From positions 7,027,519-7,091,518 of the forward strand of contig NZ_KB911581.1 in NCBI RefSeq assembly GCF_000383595.1: DNA of 64,000 bases. Direction: 5' to 3'. This DNA comes from Streptomyces bottropensis ATCC 25435. Lineage in GTDB: Bacteria; Actinomycetota; Actinomycetes; Streptomycetales; Streptomycetaceae. Numbering within the stretch: position 1 is the first letter of the stretch; every line of letters starts with the position of its first letter. The translations under genes and the position numbers were made by a program. The notes under the pieces were generated by a model. It was not told where the DNA came from. It saw only the letters and a list, made by a program, of their open reading frames with translations, and did not search any database. Below, in pieces: positions 23,353 to 32,167 of the stretch.

Positions 23353-24497
23353 CACGACACCTCCATCTTCGGGGCCGCGTCGGCGGGTGTCGTGGCGGTC
23401 TTCGCCGGGGCCGCGGGTGCCGTGCCGCCACCGGTCGCGCCGGGCTTGGAGCCGAAGCGGGCGCCGAAGACCTTGGCGCGGAACTTCGGGGACTGGAGCA
23501 GGCAGACGACGATGACGACGGCGGCCTTGAAGACCAGGTTGGTCTGGGTGGGCACGCCGATCGTGTAGATCGTCGTGGTGAGGGTCTGGATGACCAGGGC
23601 GCCGACGACCGTGCCGCCGATGGAGAACCGGCCGCCCAGCAGTGAGGTGCCGCCGATCACCACGGCGAGGATCGCGTCCAGCTCGATCCACAGTCCGGCG
23701 TTGTTGCCGTCCGCCGCCGAGGTGTTGGAGCTGATCATCAGGCCCGCGATGCCCGCGCACAGGGCGCAGAAGACGTAGACCATGATCTTGATGCGCATGG
23801 ACCGGATGCCGACCAGACGGCTGGCCTCGGCGTTGCCGCCGACCGACTCGACGAGGAGGCCGAGGGCGGTCCTGCGGGTCAGGGCCACCGTGATGGCGAC
23901 GACCGCGGCGACGACGAAGATCGAGAAGGGCAGCGTCAGCCAGTAGCCGCCGCCGATCAGCTTGTACGGCTCGCTGTTGATGGTGATGATCTGGCCGTCG
24001 GTGATCAGCTGGGCGACGCCCCGGCCGGCGACCATGATGATGAGGGTCGCGATGATGGGCTGGATGCCCATCCGGGCCACCAGGAAGCCGTTCCACAGGC
24101 CGCAGACCACGGCCGCCACCAGGCCGATGCCCATGGCCAGGAAGACTCCCGACAGCGCGCTCTGGTCGGCCTGATCGCTGATGTACGAGCAGGTCAGCGC
24201 GCCGGTGATAGCGACGACCGCGCCCACGGAGAGGTCGATGCCGCCGGTGGCGATGACCAGGGTCATGCCGACCGCCACCAGGATCAGGGGCGAGCCGAAC
24301 AGCACGATCGAGACGAGGCTGCCGTAGAGGTGCCCGTCGGTCATCTTGATCGCGAAGAAGTCGGGCGTGAAGGGGACGTTGACGAGCAGCAGGGCCACCA
24401 GGACCGCGACCGGCCAGAAGAGGTGGTGGTGCGTCAGCGCCCGCCAGCGGGCCGCCGTGCCGGTCGTGGCCGTCGTCGCCACGGGTGGGGTGCTCAC
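23352..24497 (-). CDS. ytfT: Sugar ABC transporter permease, YtfT type
   Basis: 381 residues with the same fold and signature (TGGIDLSVGAVVAI, VVIGGTSLLGGRFSIGGTVVGALV). It has an extended, probably cytoplasmic C-tail rich in Ala, Pro and Lys. Its start overlaps the ATPase stop by 4 bp (ATGA), and its stop overlaps the next start. Pairs with the YjfF-like subunit. Confidence 0.92.
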   Translation of the reverse strand: MSTPPVATTATTGTAARWRALTHHHLFWPVAVLVALLLVNVPFTPDFFAIKMTDGHLYGSLVSIVLFGSPLILVAVGMTLVIATGGIDLSVGAVVAITGALTCSYISDQADQSALSGVFLAMGIGLVAAVVCGLWNGFLVARMGIQPIIATLIIMVAGRGVAQLITDGQIITINSEPYKLIGGGYWLTLPFSIFVVAAVVAITVALTRRTALGLLVESVGGNAEASRLVGIRSMRIKIMVYVFCALCAGIAGLMISSNTSAADGNNAGLWIELDAILAVVIGGTSLLGGRFSIGGTVVGALVIQTLTTTIYTIGVPTQTNLVFKAAVVIVVCLLQSPKFRAKVFGARFGSKPGATGGGTAPAAPAKTATTPADAAPKMEVS

Positions 24498-26026
24498 TGG
24501 TGTTCTCCGCTCGCGATGGTCTCCAGGATCCGACTGGTGGTGATCTCCGGCCCGTTGGTGAGCTTCGCCACCAGCTTGCGGTCACGCAGCACGCCGATGG
24601 TGTGGCTGAGGCGGAGGACCTCTTCCAGCTCGGCCGCGATGTAGAGCACGGACATGCCGTCCTCGGAGAGGGACACCACGAGCTTCTGGATCTCGGCCTT
24701 GGCGCCGACGTCGATGCCGCGGGTGGGCTCGTCGAGGATCAGCAGCTTCGGCTGGGTGATCAGCCAGCGGGCGAGCAGCACCTTCTGCTGGTTGCCGCCG
24801 CTGAGCTGGCCGACGCGGGCCTCGGGGTTGGCGGGCCGGATGTCGAGGGCCTTGATGTACTTGGCGACCAGTTCGTCGCGCTGGGCGGCCGGGATGGGCC
24901 GGGTCCAGCCGCGGGACGCCTGGAGGGCCAGGATGATGTTCTCCCGGACCGTCAGATCGGGGACGAGGCCCTCGGTCTTGCGGTTCTCCGAGCAGAAGGC
25001 GACCCCGGCGCCGATGGCGTCGTTCGGGGCGTGCATCGGGACCTGCTTGCCGCCCACGGTGACCTTGCCGCTGTCGGGCTGGTCGGCGCCGAAGAGCAGC
25101 CGGGCGAGTTCGGTGCGGCCGGAGCCGAGCAGTCCGGCGAGGCCCACGACCTCGCCCTTCTTGATGTCCAGGTCGAAGGGGGCGATCCCGCCCGTGCGGC
25201 CGAGTCCCTCGGCGTGCAGCAGAGTCTCGCCGACGTCGGCGTGCAGCTGCTGCTCGTGCAGTTCCTCCAGCTGGTCCAGGTCCTTGCCGATCATCAGCTG
25301 GATGAGGCCGACCTGGTCGAGTTCGCTGACCATGTGCTCGCCGACGAGGGTGCCGTTGCGCAGGACGGTCATGCGGTCGCAGATCTCGTAGATCTGGTCG
25401 AGGAAGTGCGAGACGAAGAGGATCGCCACGCCGTCGTCCTTCAACCGCCGCATCAGGCGGAAGAGTTCGAGGACCTCGTCGCGGTCGAGGCTGGACGTCG
25501 GCTCGTCGAGGACGAGGACCTTGGTGCCCTTGCCCTCCTCACCGCCGGTGCCCACCGACCGTACGATCGCGACCAGTTGCTGCACGGCCAGCGGGTACGA
25601 GGACAGCGGGGCCGTCACGTCGATGTCGAGGCCGAGCCGCTCGACCAGCTCCGCGGCCTCCTGGCGCAGCCGCTTCCACTGGATACGGCCGTAGCGGGTG
25701 GGTTCGCGGCCGATGAAGATGTTCTCCGCCACCGACAGGTTGGGGCAGAGGTTGACCTCCTGGTAGACCGTGTTGATCCCGGCCTGCTGCGCCTGCAGCG
25801 GGCTGGCGAACCGCACGGACTCGCCGTCGAGGGTGATCGTTCCGCCGTCCAGGGTGTAGACCCCGGTGAGCACCTTGATCAGGGTGGACTTGCCGGCGCC
25901 GTTCTCGCCCATCAGAGCGTGTATCTCGCCGGGGAAGAGCCGGAAGTCGACGCCCGACAGAGCCCGTACCCCCGGAAACTCTTTGACAATGCCCGTCATC
26001 TCCAGGACGGGCAGCGGCTCTGCCAT
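24494..26026 (-). CDS. ytfR: Sugar ABC transporter ATP-binding protein, YtfR type (two nucleotide-binding domains)
   Basis: 510 residues. The first domain has Walker A GENGAGKST, the signature-region variant SSYPLAVQQLV and Walker B VLVLDEP. The second has a degenerate P-loop (GLLGSGRTE), a good LSGGNQQKV signature and LLILDEPTRGIDVG. One-sided active sites of this kind are usual in RbsA/MglA-class ATPases. The ATG at 26026 is chosen because AGGAG lies 7 bases before it; two upstream in-frame ATGs (26041, 26050) lack such a site. Confidence 0.93.
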   Translation of the reverse strand: MAEPLPVLEMTGIVKEFPGVRALSGVDFRLFPGEIHALMGENGAGKSTLIKVLTGVYTLDGGTITLDGESVRFASPLQAQQAGINTVYQEVNLCPNLSVAENIFIGREPTRYGRIQWKRLRQEAAELVERLGLDIDVTAPLSSYPLAVQQLVAIVRSVGTGGEEGKGTKVLVLDEPTSSLDRDEVLELFRLMRRLKDDGVAILFVSHFLDQIYEICDRMTVLRNGTLVGEHMVSELDQVGLIQLMIGKDLDQLEELHEQQLHADVGETLLHAEGLGRTGGIAPFDLDIKKGEVVGLAGLLGSGRTELARLLFGADQPDSGKVTVGGKQVPMHAPNDAIGAGVAFCSENRKTEGLVPDLTVRENIILALQASRGWTRPIPAAQRDELVAKYIKALDIRPANPEARVGQLSGGNQQKVLLARWLITQPKLLILDEPTRGIDVGAKAEIQKLVVSLSEDGMSVLYIAAELEEVLRLSHTIGVLRDRKLVAKLTNGPEITTSRILETIASGEHQ

Positions 26027-26126
26027 GGCAGCGCTCCTCATGGAATTCATCGAAGTCGTCCAGGCCCGCAGGGAGCCCCGGGACCGGGGGGCCGGTCCGA
26101 CGGGGACTCCCTGCCGGTGGGGTGGG

Positions 26127-27137
26127 TCAGTACTTGCGGGTGGGGAGGGCGTCCTTGGCCTGGTCCTGCATGAAGTCGCTCTCCTTGGTCTTGATCCAGC
26201 GCTCGACCTTCTCGCCGTTCTTGACCTTCTCCACGACCTCCATCAGCTGGGGGCCGAGCAGCGGGTTGCACTCCACGATGGCGTTGATCTTGCCCTCGGA
26301 CATCGCGATGAAGCCGTCCTTCACGCCGTCGACCGTGACGATCAGGATGTCCTTGCCGGGCTTCTTGCCGGCCGCCTCGATGGCCTGGATGGCACCGATG
26401 CCCATGTCGTCGTTGTGCGCGAACAGCACGTCGATGTCCGGGTTGGACTGCAGGAAGGCCGCCATGACCTGCTTGCCGCCGGCGCGGGTGAACTCACCGG
26501 TCTGGCTGACGACGATCTCCCAGTCGTCCTTGTGCTCCGCGTCCATGACCTCCTTGAAGCCCTTGGCGCGCTCGATCGCGGGGGCGGCACCGGTGGTGCC
26601 CTCCAGCTGTGCGATCTTCACCTTGCCCTTGTGGCCGGCCTTCTCCAGGACCTTCTCCAGGATCTTGGCGGCGCGGCGGCCCTCGTCGGTGAAGTCGGAG
26701 CCGACCAGGGTGACGAACAGGGACTCGTCGGAGGTCTCGACGGAGCGGTCGGTCAGGACGACCGGGATCTTCTTGGCCTTGGCCTCCTTCAGCACCGCGT
26801 CCCAGCCGGTGACGACCACCGGCGAGAAGGCGATGACGTCCACGCCCTGGGTGATGTAGCTGCGGATCGCGGAGATCTGGTTCTCCTGCTTCTGCTGCGC
26901 GTCGGAGAACTTGAGGTTGTAACCCGCCTCCTTGGCCGCCGACTTGACCGAGTCGGTGTTGGCGCTGCGCCAGCCGCTCTCCGAGCCGACCTGGGAGAAG
27001 CCGAGGGTGATCTTCTTGTTGTCGCCACCGCCGGAGCCGGAGGTACCGGAGGAGCTGTCCTCCTTGGCGCAGGCCGCGAGGCCCGTCGCAGCCGCCACGC
27101 CGACCGCCGCGGTGAGGAAGTTACGTCTGTTGAGCAT
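26127..27137 (-). CDS. ytfQ: Sugar-binding lipoprotein, YtfQ type
   Basis: 336 residues. The signal has both a Tat-like NRRNFL motif and a lipobox ending at Cys23 (GLAACAKE). The mature start ITLGFSQVGSESGWRSANTDS is highly characteristic of YtfQ, the galactofuranose/arabinofuranose-binding protein of E. coli. First gene of the operon, 100 bp before the ATPase, with AAAGGAG before the ATG. The leader holds a hairpin (27157-27174) and the motif GTTCGAAATGTCG at 27224-27236. Confidence 0.93.
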   Translation of the reverse strand: MLNRRNFLTAAVGVAAATGLAACAKEDSSSGTSGSGGGDNKKITLGFSQVGSESGWRSANTDSVKSAAKEAGYNLKFSDAQQKQENQISAIRSYITQGVDVIAFSPVVVTGWDAVLKEAKAKKIPVVLTDRSVETSDESLFVTLVGSDFTDEGRRAAKILEKVLEKAGHKGKVKIAQLEGTTGAAPAIERAKGFKEVMDAEHKDDWEIVVSQTGEFTRAGGKQVMAAFLQSNPDIDVLFAHNDDMGIGAIQAIEAAGKKPGKDILIVTVDGVKDGFIAMSEGKINAIVECNPLLGPQLMEVVEKVKNGEKVERWIKTKESDFMQDQAKDALPTRKY

Positions 27138-27156
27138 GTCTTCTCCTTTGAAGAGC

Positions 27157-27174
27157 CGGTCCGGGAACGGACCG
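27157..27174 (-). promoter_or_regulatory. Leader hairpin before ytfQ
   Basis: CGGTCCG-GGAA-CGGACCG, perfect 7-bp stem in the ytfQ 5' leader, a few bases from the AAAGGAG site. It could influence mRNA stability or translation. Confidence 0.45.
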
Positions 27175-27223
27175 TTGGTACTCGTGGTGGACCGGCCGCA
27201 CTGCGTCCAACCTGTCGATCATT

Positions 27224-27236
27224 GTTCGAAATGTCG
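27224..27236 (-). promoter_or_regulatory. Regulon motif upstream of ytfQ (CGACATTTCGAAC)
   Basis: On the minus strand the sequence reads CGACATTTCGAAC, one base different from CGAAATTTCGAAC in front of the dehydratase gene and two from CGAAATATCGAAC before the TIM-barrel gene. It lies about 90 bp upstream of ytfQ. Interpreted as a shared regulator site, perhaps for the IclR protein. Confidence 0.5.
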
Positions 27237-27279
27237 GCCACACTGAGGGATGAAAAGCGTTCGGTTGTTCGCTGCCGCG

Positions 27280-28314
27280 TCAGCCCGGCGGGGGCAGGTA
27301 CGGGAAGGTGCTGGCGCGGACGACGAGTTGGGGTTCGATGGCGATGGAGGACGGTCCGGCGGGGGGCCGCCCCTCGATCAGGTCGAGCAGCAGGGCGATG
27401 CTCCGCTGGCCCACCGTCGCGAAGTCCTGCCGGACGGTGGTGAGCGGTGGGGCGAAGAACTCCGACTCCGGGATGTCGTCGAAGCCGACCACCGCCACGT
27501 CCTGCGGCGTGCGTACGCCCGCCTCCCGCAGCGCGCGCAACACCCCCAGCGCCATCTGGTCGTTGGCGACGAAGACCGCGGTCAGCCCCCGGCCCACCCA
27601 GCCGGCCAGTTCCTGGCCCGCCCGGTAGCCCGACAGCGGGCTCCAGTCCCCGCGCAACGGCTGCGGCGGTTCGATGCCCGCCTCTTCGAGGGTGGCCCGC
27701 CAGCCGACGGTCCGGTCCGCCGACTCCTGCCAGTCCTCGGGTCCGGCGAGGTGCCAGACCTTGCGGTGCCCCGCGGCGAGCAGATGGCCGGTGGCCAGCC
27801 GCGCGCCCAGCTCCTGGTCCACGTTGACGCTGGGGACCTCCGAGCCGGAGCCGGTGCCCACGGCCACCACCGGGAAGGGGAGCCGCAGTTCGGCCAGGGC
27901 CGCGACCGCCGACCGCTGCGGGGCGAGGGCGATCACTCCGTCCACGCCGCCGTCGCTGAGGCGGTCGACGGCCTCGGAGAGCGTCTCCACGGTCAGTTCG
28001 CGCAGACTGACCGTCGAGACGAGGTACCCCTCGGCCAGGGCCGCCTCCTCCAGCGCGAACAGTGTGCTGGCCGGCCCGTAGAGCGTGGTGTTGGAGGCGA
28101 CCACGCCCAGCGTCTGGGTGCGCCGGGTCACCAGGGCCCGTGCGGAGGAGTTGCGACGGTAGCCCATCTCCTCGATCGCGCGCTGCACCCTGGTCCGGGT
28201 CTCGTCCCGCACGTTGGGGTGGTCCCCCAGGACGCGCGAGACGGTCTGGTGGGAGACACCGGCCTGGCGTGCCACGTCGGCCATGGTGGGCGGCCGGAGC
28301 TGCGAGTGGGTCAC
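27280..28314 (-). CDS. LacI family transcriptional regulator
   Basis: 344 residues from the GTG at 28314, preceded by GAGGAGG. The HTH is classic (MADVARQAGVSHQTVSRVLGDHPNV) and the hinge helix is NSSARALVTRR. The periplasmic-binding-like domain should bind a sugar or derivative. It is upstream of the ytfQ operon on the same strand (142 bp gap) and likely controls it. The frame stays open upstream to 28593, but that extension is low complexity and has no HTH-family counterpart. A lac-like operator lies about 260 bp upstream. Confidence 0.93.
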   Translation of the reverse strand: MTHSQLRPPTMADVARQAGVSHQTVSRVLGDHPNVRDETRTRVQRAIEEMGYRRNSSARALVTRRTQTLGVVASNTTLYGPASTLFALEEAALAEGYLVSTVSLRELTVETLSEAVDRLSDGGVDGVIALAPQRSAVAALAELRLPFPVVAVGTGSGSEVPSVNVDQELGARLATGHLLAAGHRKVWHLAGPEDWQESADRTVGWRATLEEAGIEPPQPLRGDWSPLSGYRAGQELAGWVGRGLTAVFVANDQMALGVLRALREAGVRTPQDVAVVGFDDIPESEFFAPPLTTVRQDFATVGQRSIALLLDLIEGRPPAGPSSIAIEPQLVVRASTFPYLPPPG

Positions 28315-28740
28315 GGCCGCACCTCCTCGGTGGTCGACGGTGGACGGGTCCTGCGCTGCGGGCGATTTGGTACTGCGGGTAAGTCCTGTGGTGGCGATGG
28401 TTCCCGCGCCACGGACGGGCCCTGTGCGGCGGGCGGATGGTTCCGCGCCGTCGGCTTCACGCCGGGGTCCCGGAAAACCCCAGGTCGGCCGCTGGTGAGG
28501 CGAGTGGGGGCGGTGCCGGCAAGACGCTCGTACCTCCTCGGATGCCCTGGGGCGTCGACTGGTGAATGCGGAGGTCATTGTGAGCGCTAACAATTCATGG
28601 CGGTCAAGAGGGATGCATCAGGGAAGTCGTCACGGTTGAGTAACGCGGCCGTCCGAGGGGCCCCCGGAGAGGGCGGCCGCGGCATGCCGGAGCCCCTGGG
28701 CACTGACTCCAGCCCAGGGGCTCTGACCTGCGCGTTCTCC
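28315..28740. other. 426-bp region upstream of lacI
   Basis: No convincing gene. It holds the lac-like operator at 28577-28594 and a possible lacI promoter overlapping it, so the lacI transcript would have a leader of roughly 250 bases. The rest is GC-rich without recognised structure. Confidence 0.6.
28577..28607 (-). promoter_or_regulatory. lac-like operator overlapping a putative lacI promoter
   Basis: ATTGTGAGCGCTAACAAT (28577-28594) is symmetric about AGCGCT except at one position pair, and is very like E. coli lac-type operators, as expected for a LacI-family protein. On the minus strand TTGACC (28607-28602) and CACAAT (28582-28577) could be -35 and -10 with a 19-base spacer, so a bound repressor would cover the -10. 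Suggests autoregulation of the lacI gene. Confidence 0.65.
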
Positions 28741-29592
28741 TTACGAGCACCACCACAGGAACTGCTTGCACGTCGCCGAGGGACTCGGTTGCGGGGCGGG
28801 TTCGTCCGCGGTCGGTCCGGCGGTCGGGTCGTCGGCCTCCTCGGGGTCCGGGGTCGGATCTCCGGCCGAAGGGGCGGGGCTCACGGTCGCGTTGGACGCC
28901 GAGCGGTCCGCGGGCCTGTCGTCGTCCTCATCGGCGTCCTCGTCCTTGGATCTCCCCGACTCGGAGGCGGACGGAGAGGCCGACTTGTCCGGCTTCTTCC
29001 TGTCCTTCTCGGCGCCGGCCGGCCCGTCCGGGCCCTCGCCGGCCTCCTCGGCGCCGTCCGCCGAGGCCGACGGGGAGGCGTCGGAGACGTCGTCGACGGA
29101 GGCCGCGCGCGGCTCCTTCGGAGGTGCCTCCATGCCGAGTTCGGCGAGGCTCAGCCCGCCGGCGGCGAGCAGCAGACCGGCCCCGATCATCAGCACCCGC
29201 CGACGTCGGCGCCGGTGCGCGGCGGCCTTGCGGTCCCGCCGTCCGGCTCGCGCGTCCCGCCCACGGCCACGCCCCCGGGACCGGCCGGGAGGCCCGCCGG
29301 CCTCCGGGTCGTCACCCCCGGTGACCTGCTCGGACGCGCCGGCGTGTCCGTCCACGGCCGGGGCCTGCCGCACGGCCCGCGCACCGCGACCGCGGCCCCG
29401 GGCGCGGCGGCCGCCCGGACTCGCGGGGGCGGCTTCGGCGGGCGCGAAAGGACTCTCGTGCGGGTCCGCGATCGTCTCGTCCCCGGCGGACAGGGCGTCC
29501 GGATGGGTGCGGCACTCTTCGGCCGACGCGCCGCACCCCGAGCAGGAGAGGGCGCCATTGAGGTGCCGTTGGCACGGGTGGCAGTAGTCCAT
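28741..29592 (-). CDS. SCO2400-family membrane protein
   Basis: 283 residues. The N-terminus (MDYCHPCQRHLNGALSCSGCG) holds two CxxC-type pairs, a likely zinc ribbon facing the cytoplasm. An Arg-rich segment precedes one membrane helix (VLMIGAGLLLAAGGLSLAEL, about 140-160). The outer half is disordered, rich in Ser, Pro, Asp and Glu, and ends in CKQFLWWCS with two Cys. I recognise the family name, but no function is known. Zinc ribbon inside and disordered tail outside suggest a signalling or scaffold role (inference). Confidence 0.85.
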   Translation of the reverse strand: MDYCHPCQRHLNGALSCSGCGASAEECRTHPDALSAGDETIADPHESPFAPAEAAPASPGGRRARGRGRGARAVRQAPAVDGHAGASEQVTGGDDPEAGGPPGRSRGRGRGRDARAGRRDRKAAAHRRRRRRVLMIGAGLLLAAGGLSLAELGMEAPPKEPRAASVDDVSDASPSASADGAEEAGEGPDGPAGAEKDRKKPDKSASPSASESGRSKDEDADEDDDRPADRSASNATVSPAPSAGDPTPDPEEADDPTAGPTADEPAPQPSPSATCKQFLWWCS

Positions 29593-29758
29593 GACGCCGG
29601 AAGATTATGTTCCGCACCGGTGACGTTCCCGGGTGGGCCCGTGAACGTTGTGTAGGAACCTCGTGGACCGGGGTGTCGCGGCGAGAGGATCGGTCCTGTT
29701 TGCCCGCTGTCCGCGTCTTCGACCCCCCTCGACCCGGAACCGTTGTGCGTTCGACCCA

Positions 29759-29788
29759 TTGACACTCAGACCGGGTCGTCCTTACTGT
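29759..29788 (+). promoter_or_regulatory. Promoter of the sugar-acid dehydratase operon
   Basis: TTGACA (29759-29764), 18-base spacer, TACTGT (29783-29788): a near-consensus housekeeping promoter, with transcription expected from about 29795, some 55 bases before the GTG. The two regulon motifs lie just downstream, a position suited to a repressor. Confidence 0.7.
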
Positions 29789-29797
29789 CGCGATCAG

Positions 29798-29826
29798 CAT
29801 TTCGAACGAGCGACGAAATTTCGAAC
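29798..29826 (+). promoter_or_regulatory. Paired regulon motifs downstream of the promoter
   Basis: CATTTCGAAC (29798-29807) and CGAAATTTCGAAC (29814-29826; CGAAATTTCG is a perfect palindrome). The shared TTTCGAAC cores are 19 bp apart. Similar sequences occur before ytfQ and the TIM-barrel gene, and the reverse complement of the IclR upstream element contains TGAAATCTCGAAC. Confidence 0.6.
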
Positions 29827-29850
29827 AGACCACAAAGGACAGGGAGTACC

Positions 29851-31008
29851 GTGCGCATCACGGGAATCAGCACGCACGTGGTCGGGACGCCGTGGCGGAA
29901 CCTGACCTACGTACAGGTGCACACCGACGAGGGGCTCACCGGCGTCGGCGAGACCCGCATGCTGGGCCACACCGACGCGCTGCTCGGCTATCTGCACGAG
30001 GCACAGACCAATCACATTCTCGGGTCGGACCCGTTCGCTGTCGAGGACCTCGTCAAGCGGATGAAGTACGGCGACTACGGCCGGGCCGGCGAGATCGTGA
30101 TGTCGGGCATCGCCGTCATCGAGATGGCCTGCTGGGACATCAAGGGCAAGGCCCTCGGCGTGCCCGTCTGGCAGCTGCTGGGCGGCAAGGTCACCGACAA
30201 GGTCAAGGCGTACGCCAACGGCTGGTACACCACCGAGCGCACGCCGGAGGCGTACCACAAGGCGGCGCAGGGCGTCATGGAGCGCGGCTACAAGGCGCTC
30301 AAGATCGACCCCTTCGGGACCGGCCACTTCGAGCTGGACCACGAGCAGAGCCTGTACGCCGTCTCGCTGATCGAGGCCGTGCGCGACGCCATCGGTCCGG
30401 ACGCCGAGCTGATGCTGGAGATGCACGGCCGGTTCTCGCCCTCCACCGCCGTTCGTCTCGCCAAGGACCTGGCGCCCTTCAAGCCCGCGTGGCTGGAGGA
30501 GCCGTGCCCGCCGGAGAACCTGAAGGCGCTGGAGAAGGTCGCCGCCAAGGTCGACATCCCGGTGGCCACGGGTGAGCGCATCCACGACCGGATCGAGTTC
30601 CGGGAGCTCTTCGAGAGCCAGGCCGTGGACATCATCCAGCCCGACGTCGGCCACATCGGCGGCATCTGGGAGACCCGCAAGCTGGCCGCCACCGCCGAGA
30701 CCCACTACACGCTGGTCGCGCCGCACAACGTGGGCGGTCCGGTGCTGACGGCGGCCTCGCTGCAGGTGGGCTTCACCGCGCCGAACTTCAAGATCCTTGA
30801 GCACTTCAACGACTTCGCGGACGCGGAGATCAAGAAGGTCGTCTCGGGGGCCCCGGAGGTCGTGGACGGCTACTTCCACCTGTCCGACAAGCCCGGCCTC
30901 GGCGTCGAGCTGGACGTGGACGCGGCGGCGGAGTTCCCGCAGCAGCAGGCCCGCTTCGACCTCTGGGCCGAGGGCTGGGAGCAGCGCAAGCCCAAGGGCA
31001 GCCAGTGA
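29851..31008 (+). CDS. Enolase-superfamily sugar-acid dehydratase (MR/MLE, galactonate dehydratase-like)
   Basis: 385 residues from the GTG at 29851 (AAGGACAGGGAG upstream). Motifs of the mandelate racemase group: YKALKIDPFG with the K-x-D base segment, LMLEMHGRF (metal Glu/His as in galactonate dehydratase), LEEPCPPEN, TGERI, and IQPDVGHIGG with APHNVGGPV supplying the His base. Such enzymes remove water from aldonates to give 2-keto-3-deoxy acids. The true substrate (galactonate, arabonate, fuconate or another) cannot be read from sequence. First gene of the unit, overlapping the dehydrogenase by 4 bp. Confidence 0.88.
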   Translation: MRITGISTHVVGTPWRNLTYVQVHTDEGLTGVGETRMLGHTDALLGYLHEAQTNHILGSDPFAVEDLVKRMKYGDYGRAGEIVMSGIAVIEMACWDIKGKALGVPVWQLLGGKVTDKVKAYANGWYTTERTPEAYHKAAQGVMERGYKALKIDPFGTGHFELDHEQSLYAVSLIEAVRDAIGPDAELMLEMHGRFSPSTAVRLAKDLAPFKPAWLEEPCPPENLKALEKVAAKVDIPVATGERIHDRIEFRELFESQAVDIIQPDVGHIGGIWETRKLAATAETHYTLVAPHNVGGPVLTAASLQVGFTAPNFKILEHFNDFADAEIKKVVSGAPEVVDGYFHLSDKPGLGVELDVDAAAEFPQQQARFDLWAEGWEQRKPKGSQ

Positions 31009-32045
31009 CCGCCTCGCCCGACGCGGCCGACGCCGGTTCACCGGCCACCGCCGTCGTCATCGAGGCGCCGGGCGAGCACCGGCTGGTGCCGCACGAGCCC
31101 CGGCAGCCGGGGGCCGGCGAGGCCCTGGTCCGGGTGCACGCCTCCGGGATCTGCGGCAGCGACCGCGAGGTCTTCCAGGGCAACAGGCCCGAGGGGTACG
31201 TCCGTTACCCCCTCACACCGGGCCACGAGTGGTCCGGGACGGTCACGGCGGTCGGTGACGGTGTCCCTTCAAGTCTTGTAGGCCGTAAGGTCGTCGGCGA
31301 GGGCTTCCGCAACTGCCAGGTGTGCGACCGCTGTCACGCGGGCGAGACCACGCTGTGCTCCGCTGGATACGAGGAGACCGGGTTCACCCAGCCCGGCGCG
31401 ATGGCCACGACCCTCACGCTCCCCGCCCGTCTGCTGCACGTCCTCCCGGACGACGCGGACCTGTCGGCGGCGGCGCTGCTGGAGCCGGCCGCGTGCATCG
31501 CGGCCGCCGCGCTCAAGGCGAACGCCGTCCCGGGCGAGCGGGTGGCCGTGGTCGGCACGGGAACGCTCGGCATGTTCGCCGTTCAGTTCCTGAAGGCGGC
31601 GTCCCCGGCCGAGCTGCTCGTCGTGGGCACCCGGCCGGACCGGGCGGAGCTGTCGAAGCGGTTCGGGGCCACGGACTTCCGTACCAAGGACCAGGAGCTG
31701 CCGGGCGACTTCGACGTCGTCATCGAGACCGCCGGGTCCGCGGACGCGGCGCGCACCGCCGCCGCCCTGCTGCGACGCGGCGGGCGGCTGGTCCTGACCG
31801 GCATCCCGGCGGCGGGCGCGGACGGGCTCGACCCGACCGATCTCGTCGTACGGCAGCTGGAGGTGCACACGGTGTTCGGCGCGGCGCCGGACGCCTGGGC
31901 CCACACCGTGCGGGTCTTCGGGGCCGGTCTGCTGGACCCGCTGCCGCTCATCACGCACGAGCTGCCGCTGGAGCAGTTCCCGCAGGCCATCGAGCTGGTG
32001 GGGTCCGGCGACCCGACTGTCGGAAAGGTCCTGCTGCGGCCATGA
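31005..32045 (+). CDS. Zinc-dependent alcohol/polyol/sugar dehydrogenase (MDR)
   Basis: 346 residues, start GTG overlapping the dehydratase stop (GTGA). Catalytic zinc ligands Cys50 (GICGSD), His74-Glu75 (GHEW); structural zinc Cys104, Cys107, Cys110, Cys118 (CQVCDRCHAGETTLC). The Rossmann motif VVGTGTLGMFAVQFL binds NAD(P). Coupling to an aldonate dehydratase suggests oxidation of an aldose to its lactone, or of another intermediate in the same route. Confidence 0.88.
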   Translation: MTASPDAADAGSPATAVVIEAPGEHRLVPHEPRQPGAGEALVRVHASGICGSDREVFQGNRPEGYVRYPLTPGHEWSGTVTAVGDGVPSSLVGRKVVGEGFRNCQVCDRCHAGETTLCSAGYEETGFTQPGAMATTLTLPARLLHVLPDDADLSAAALLEPAACIAAAALKANAVPGERVAVVGTGTLGMFAVQFLKAASPAELLVVGTRPDRAELSKRFGATDFRTKDQELPGDFDVVIETAGSADAARTAAALLRRGGRLVLTGIPAAGADGLDPTDLVVRQLEVHTVFGAAPDAWAHTVRVFGAGLLDPLPLITHELPLEQFPQAIELVGSGDPTVGKVLLRP

Positions 32046-32059
32046 CACACCCCTGAGCC

Positions 32060-32101
32060 GTGCGCCGGTGCGGGGTACCTGACGACTTCGTACCGGCGCA
32101 C
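32060..32101 (+). terminator. Hairpin between dehydrogenase and TIM-barrel genes
   Basis: GTGCGCCGGT and ACCGGCGCAC are perfect 10-bp arms with a 22-base loop, 14 bp after the dehydrogenase stop. It may end or attenuate transcription, leaving the next gene under its own motif at 32141. Confidence 0.6.
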
Positions 32102-32140
32102 ACCCAAGAGCTTTGTGCACCAAGAGCCGCGAACCTTGTC

Positions 32141-32153
32141 CGAAATATCGAAC
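32141..32153 (+). promoter_or_regulatory. Regulon motif before the TIM-barrel gene (CGAAATATCGAAC)
   Basis: CGAAATATCGAAC lies 14 bases before the GTG start, next to the GAAGGA ribosome site. It differs by one base from the site before the dehydratase gene. Confidence 0.55.
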
Positions 32154-32167
32154 CTGAAGGACAGCTT

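Noticed and set aside
28315..28593. N-terminal extension of the LacI regulator up to 28593
   Set aside because: LacI proteins begin directly at the HTH; the extension is low complexity and would start inside the operator. GTG 28314 has a good ribosome site.
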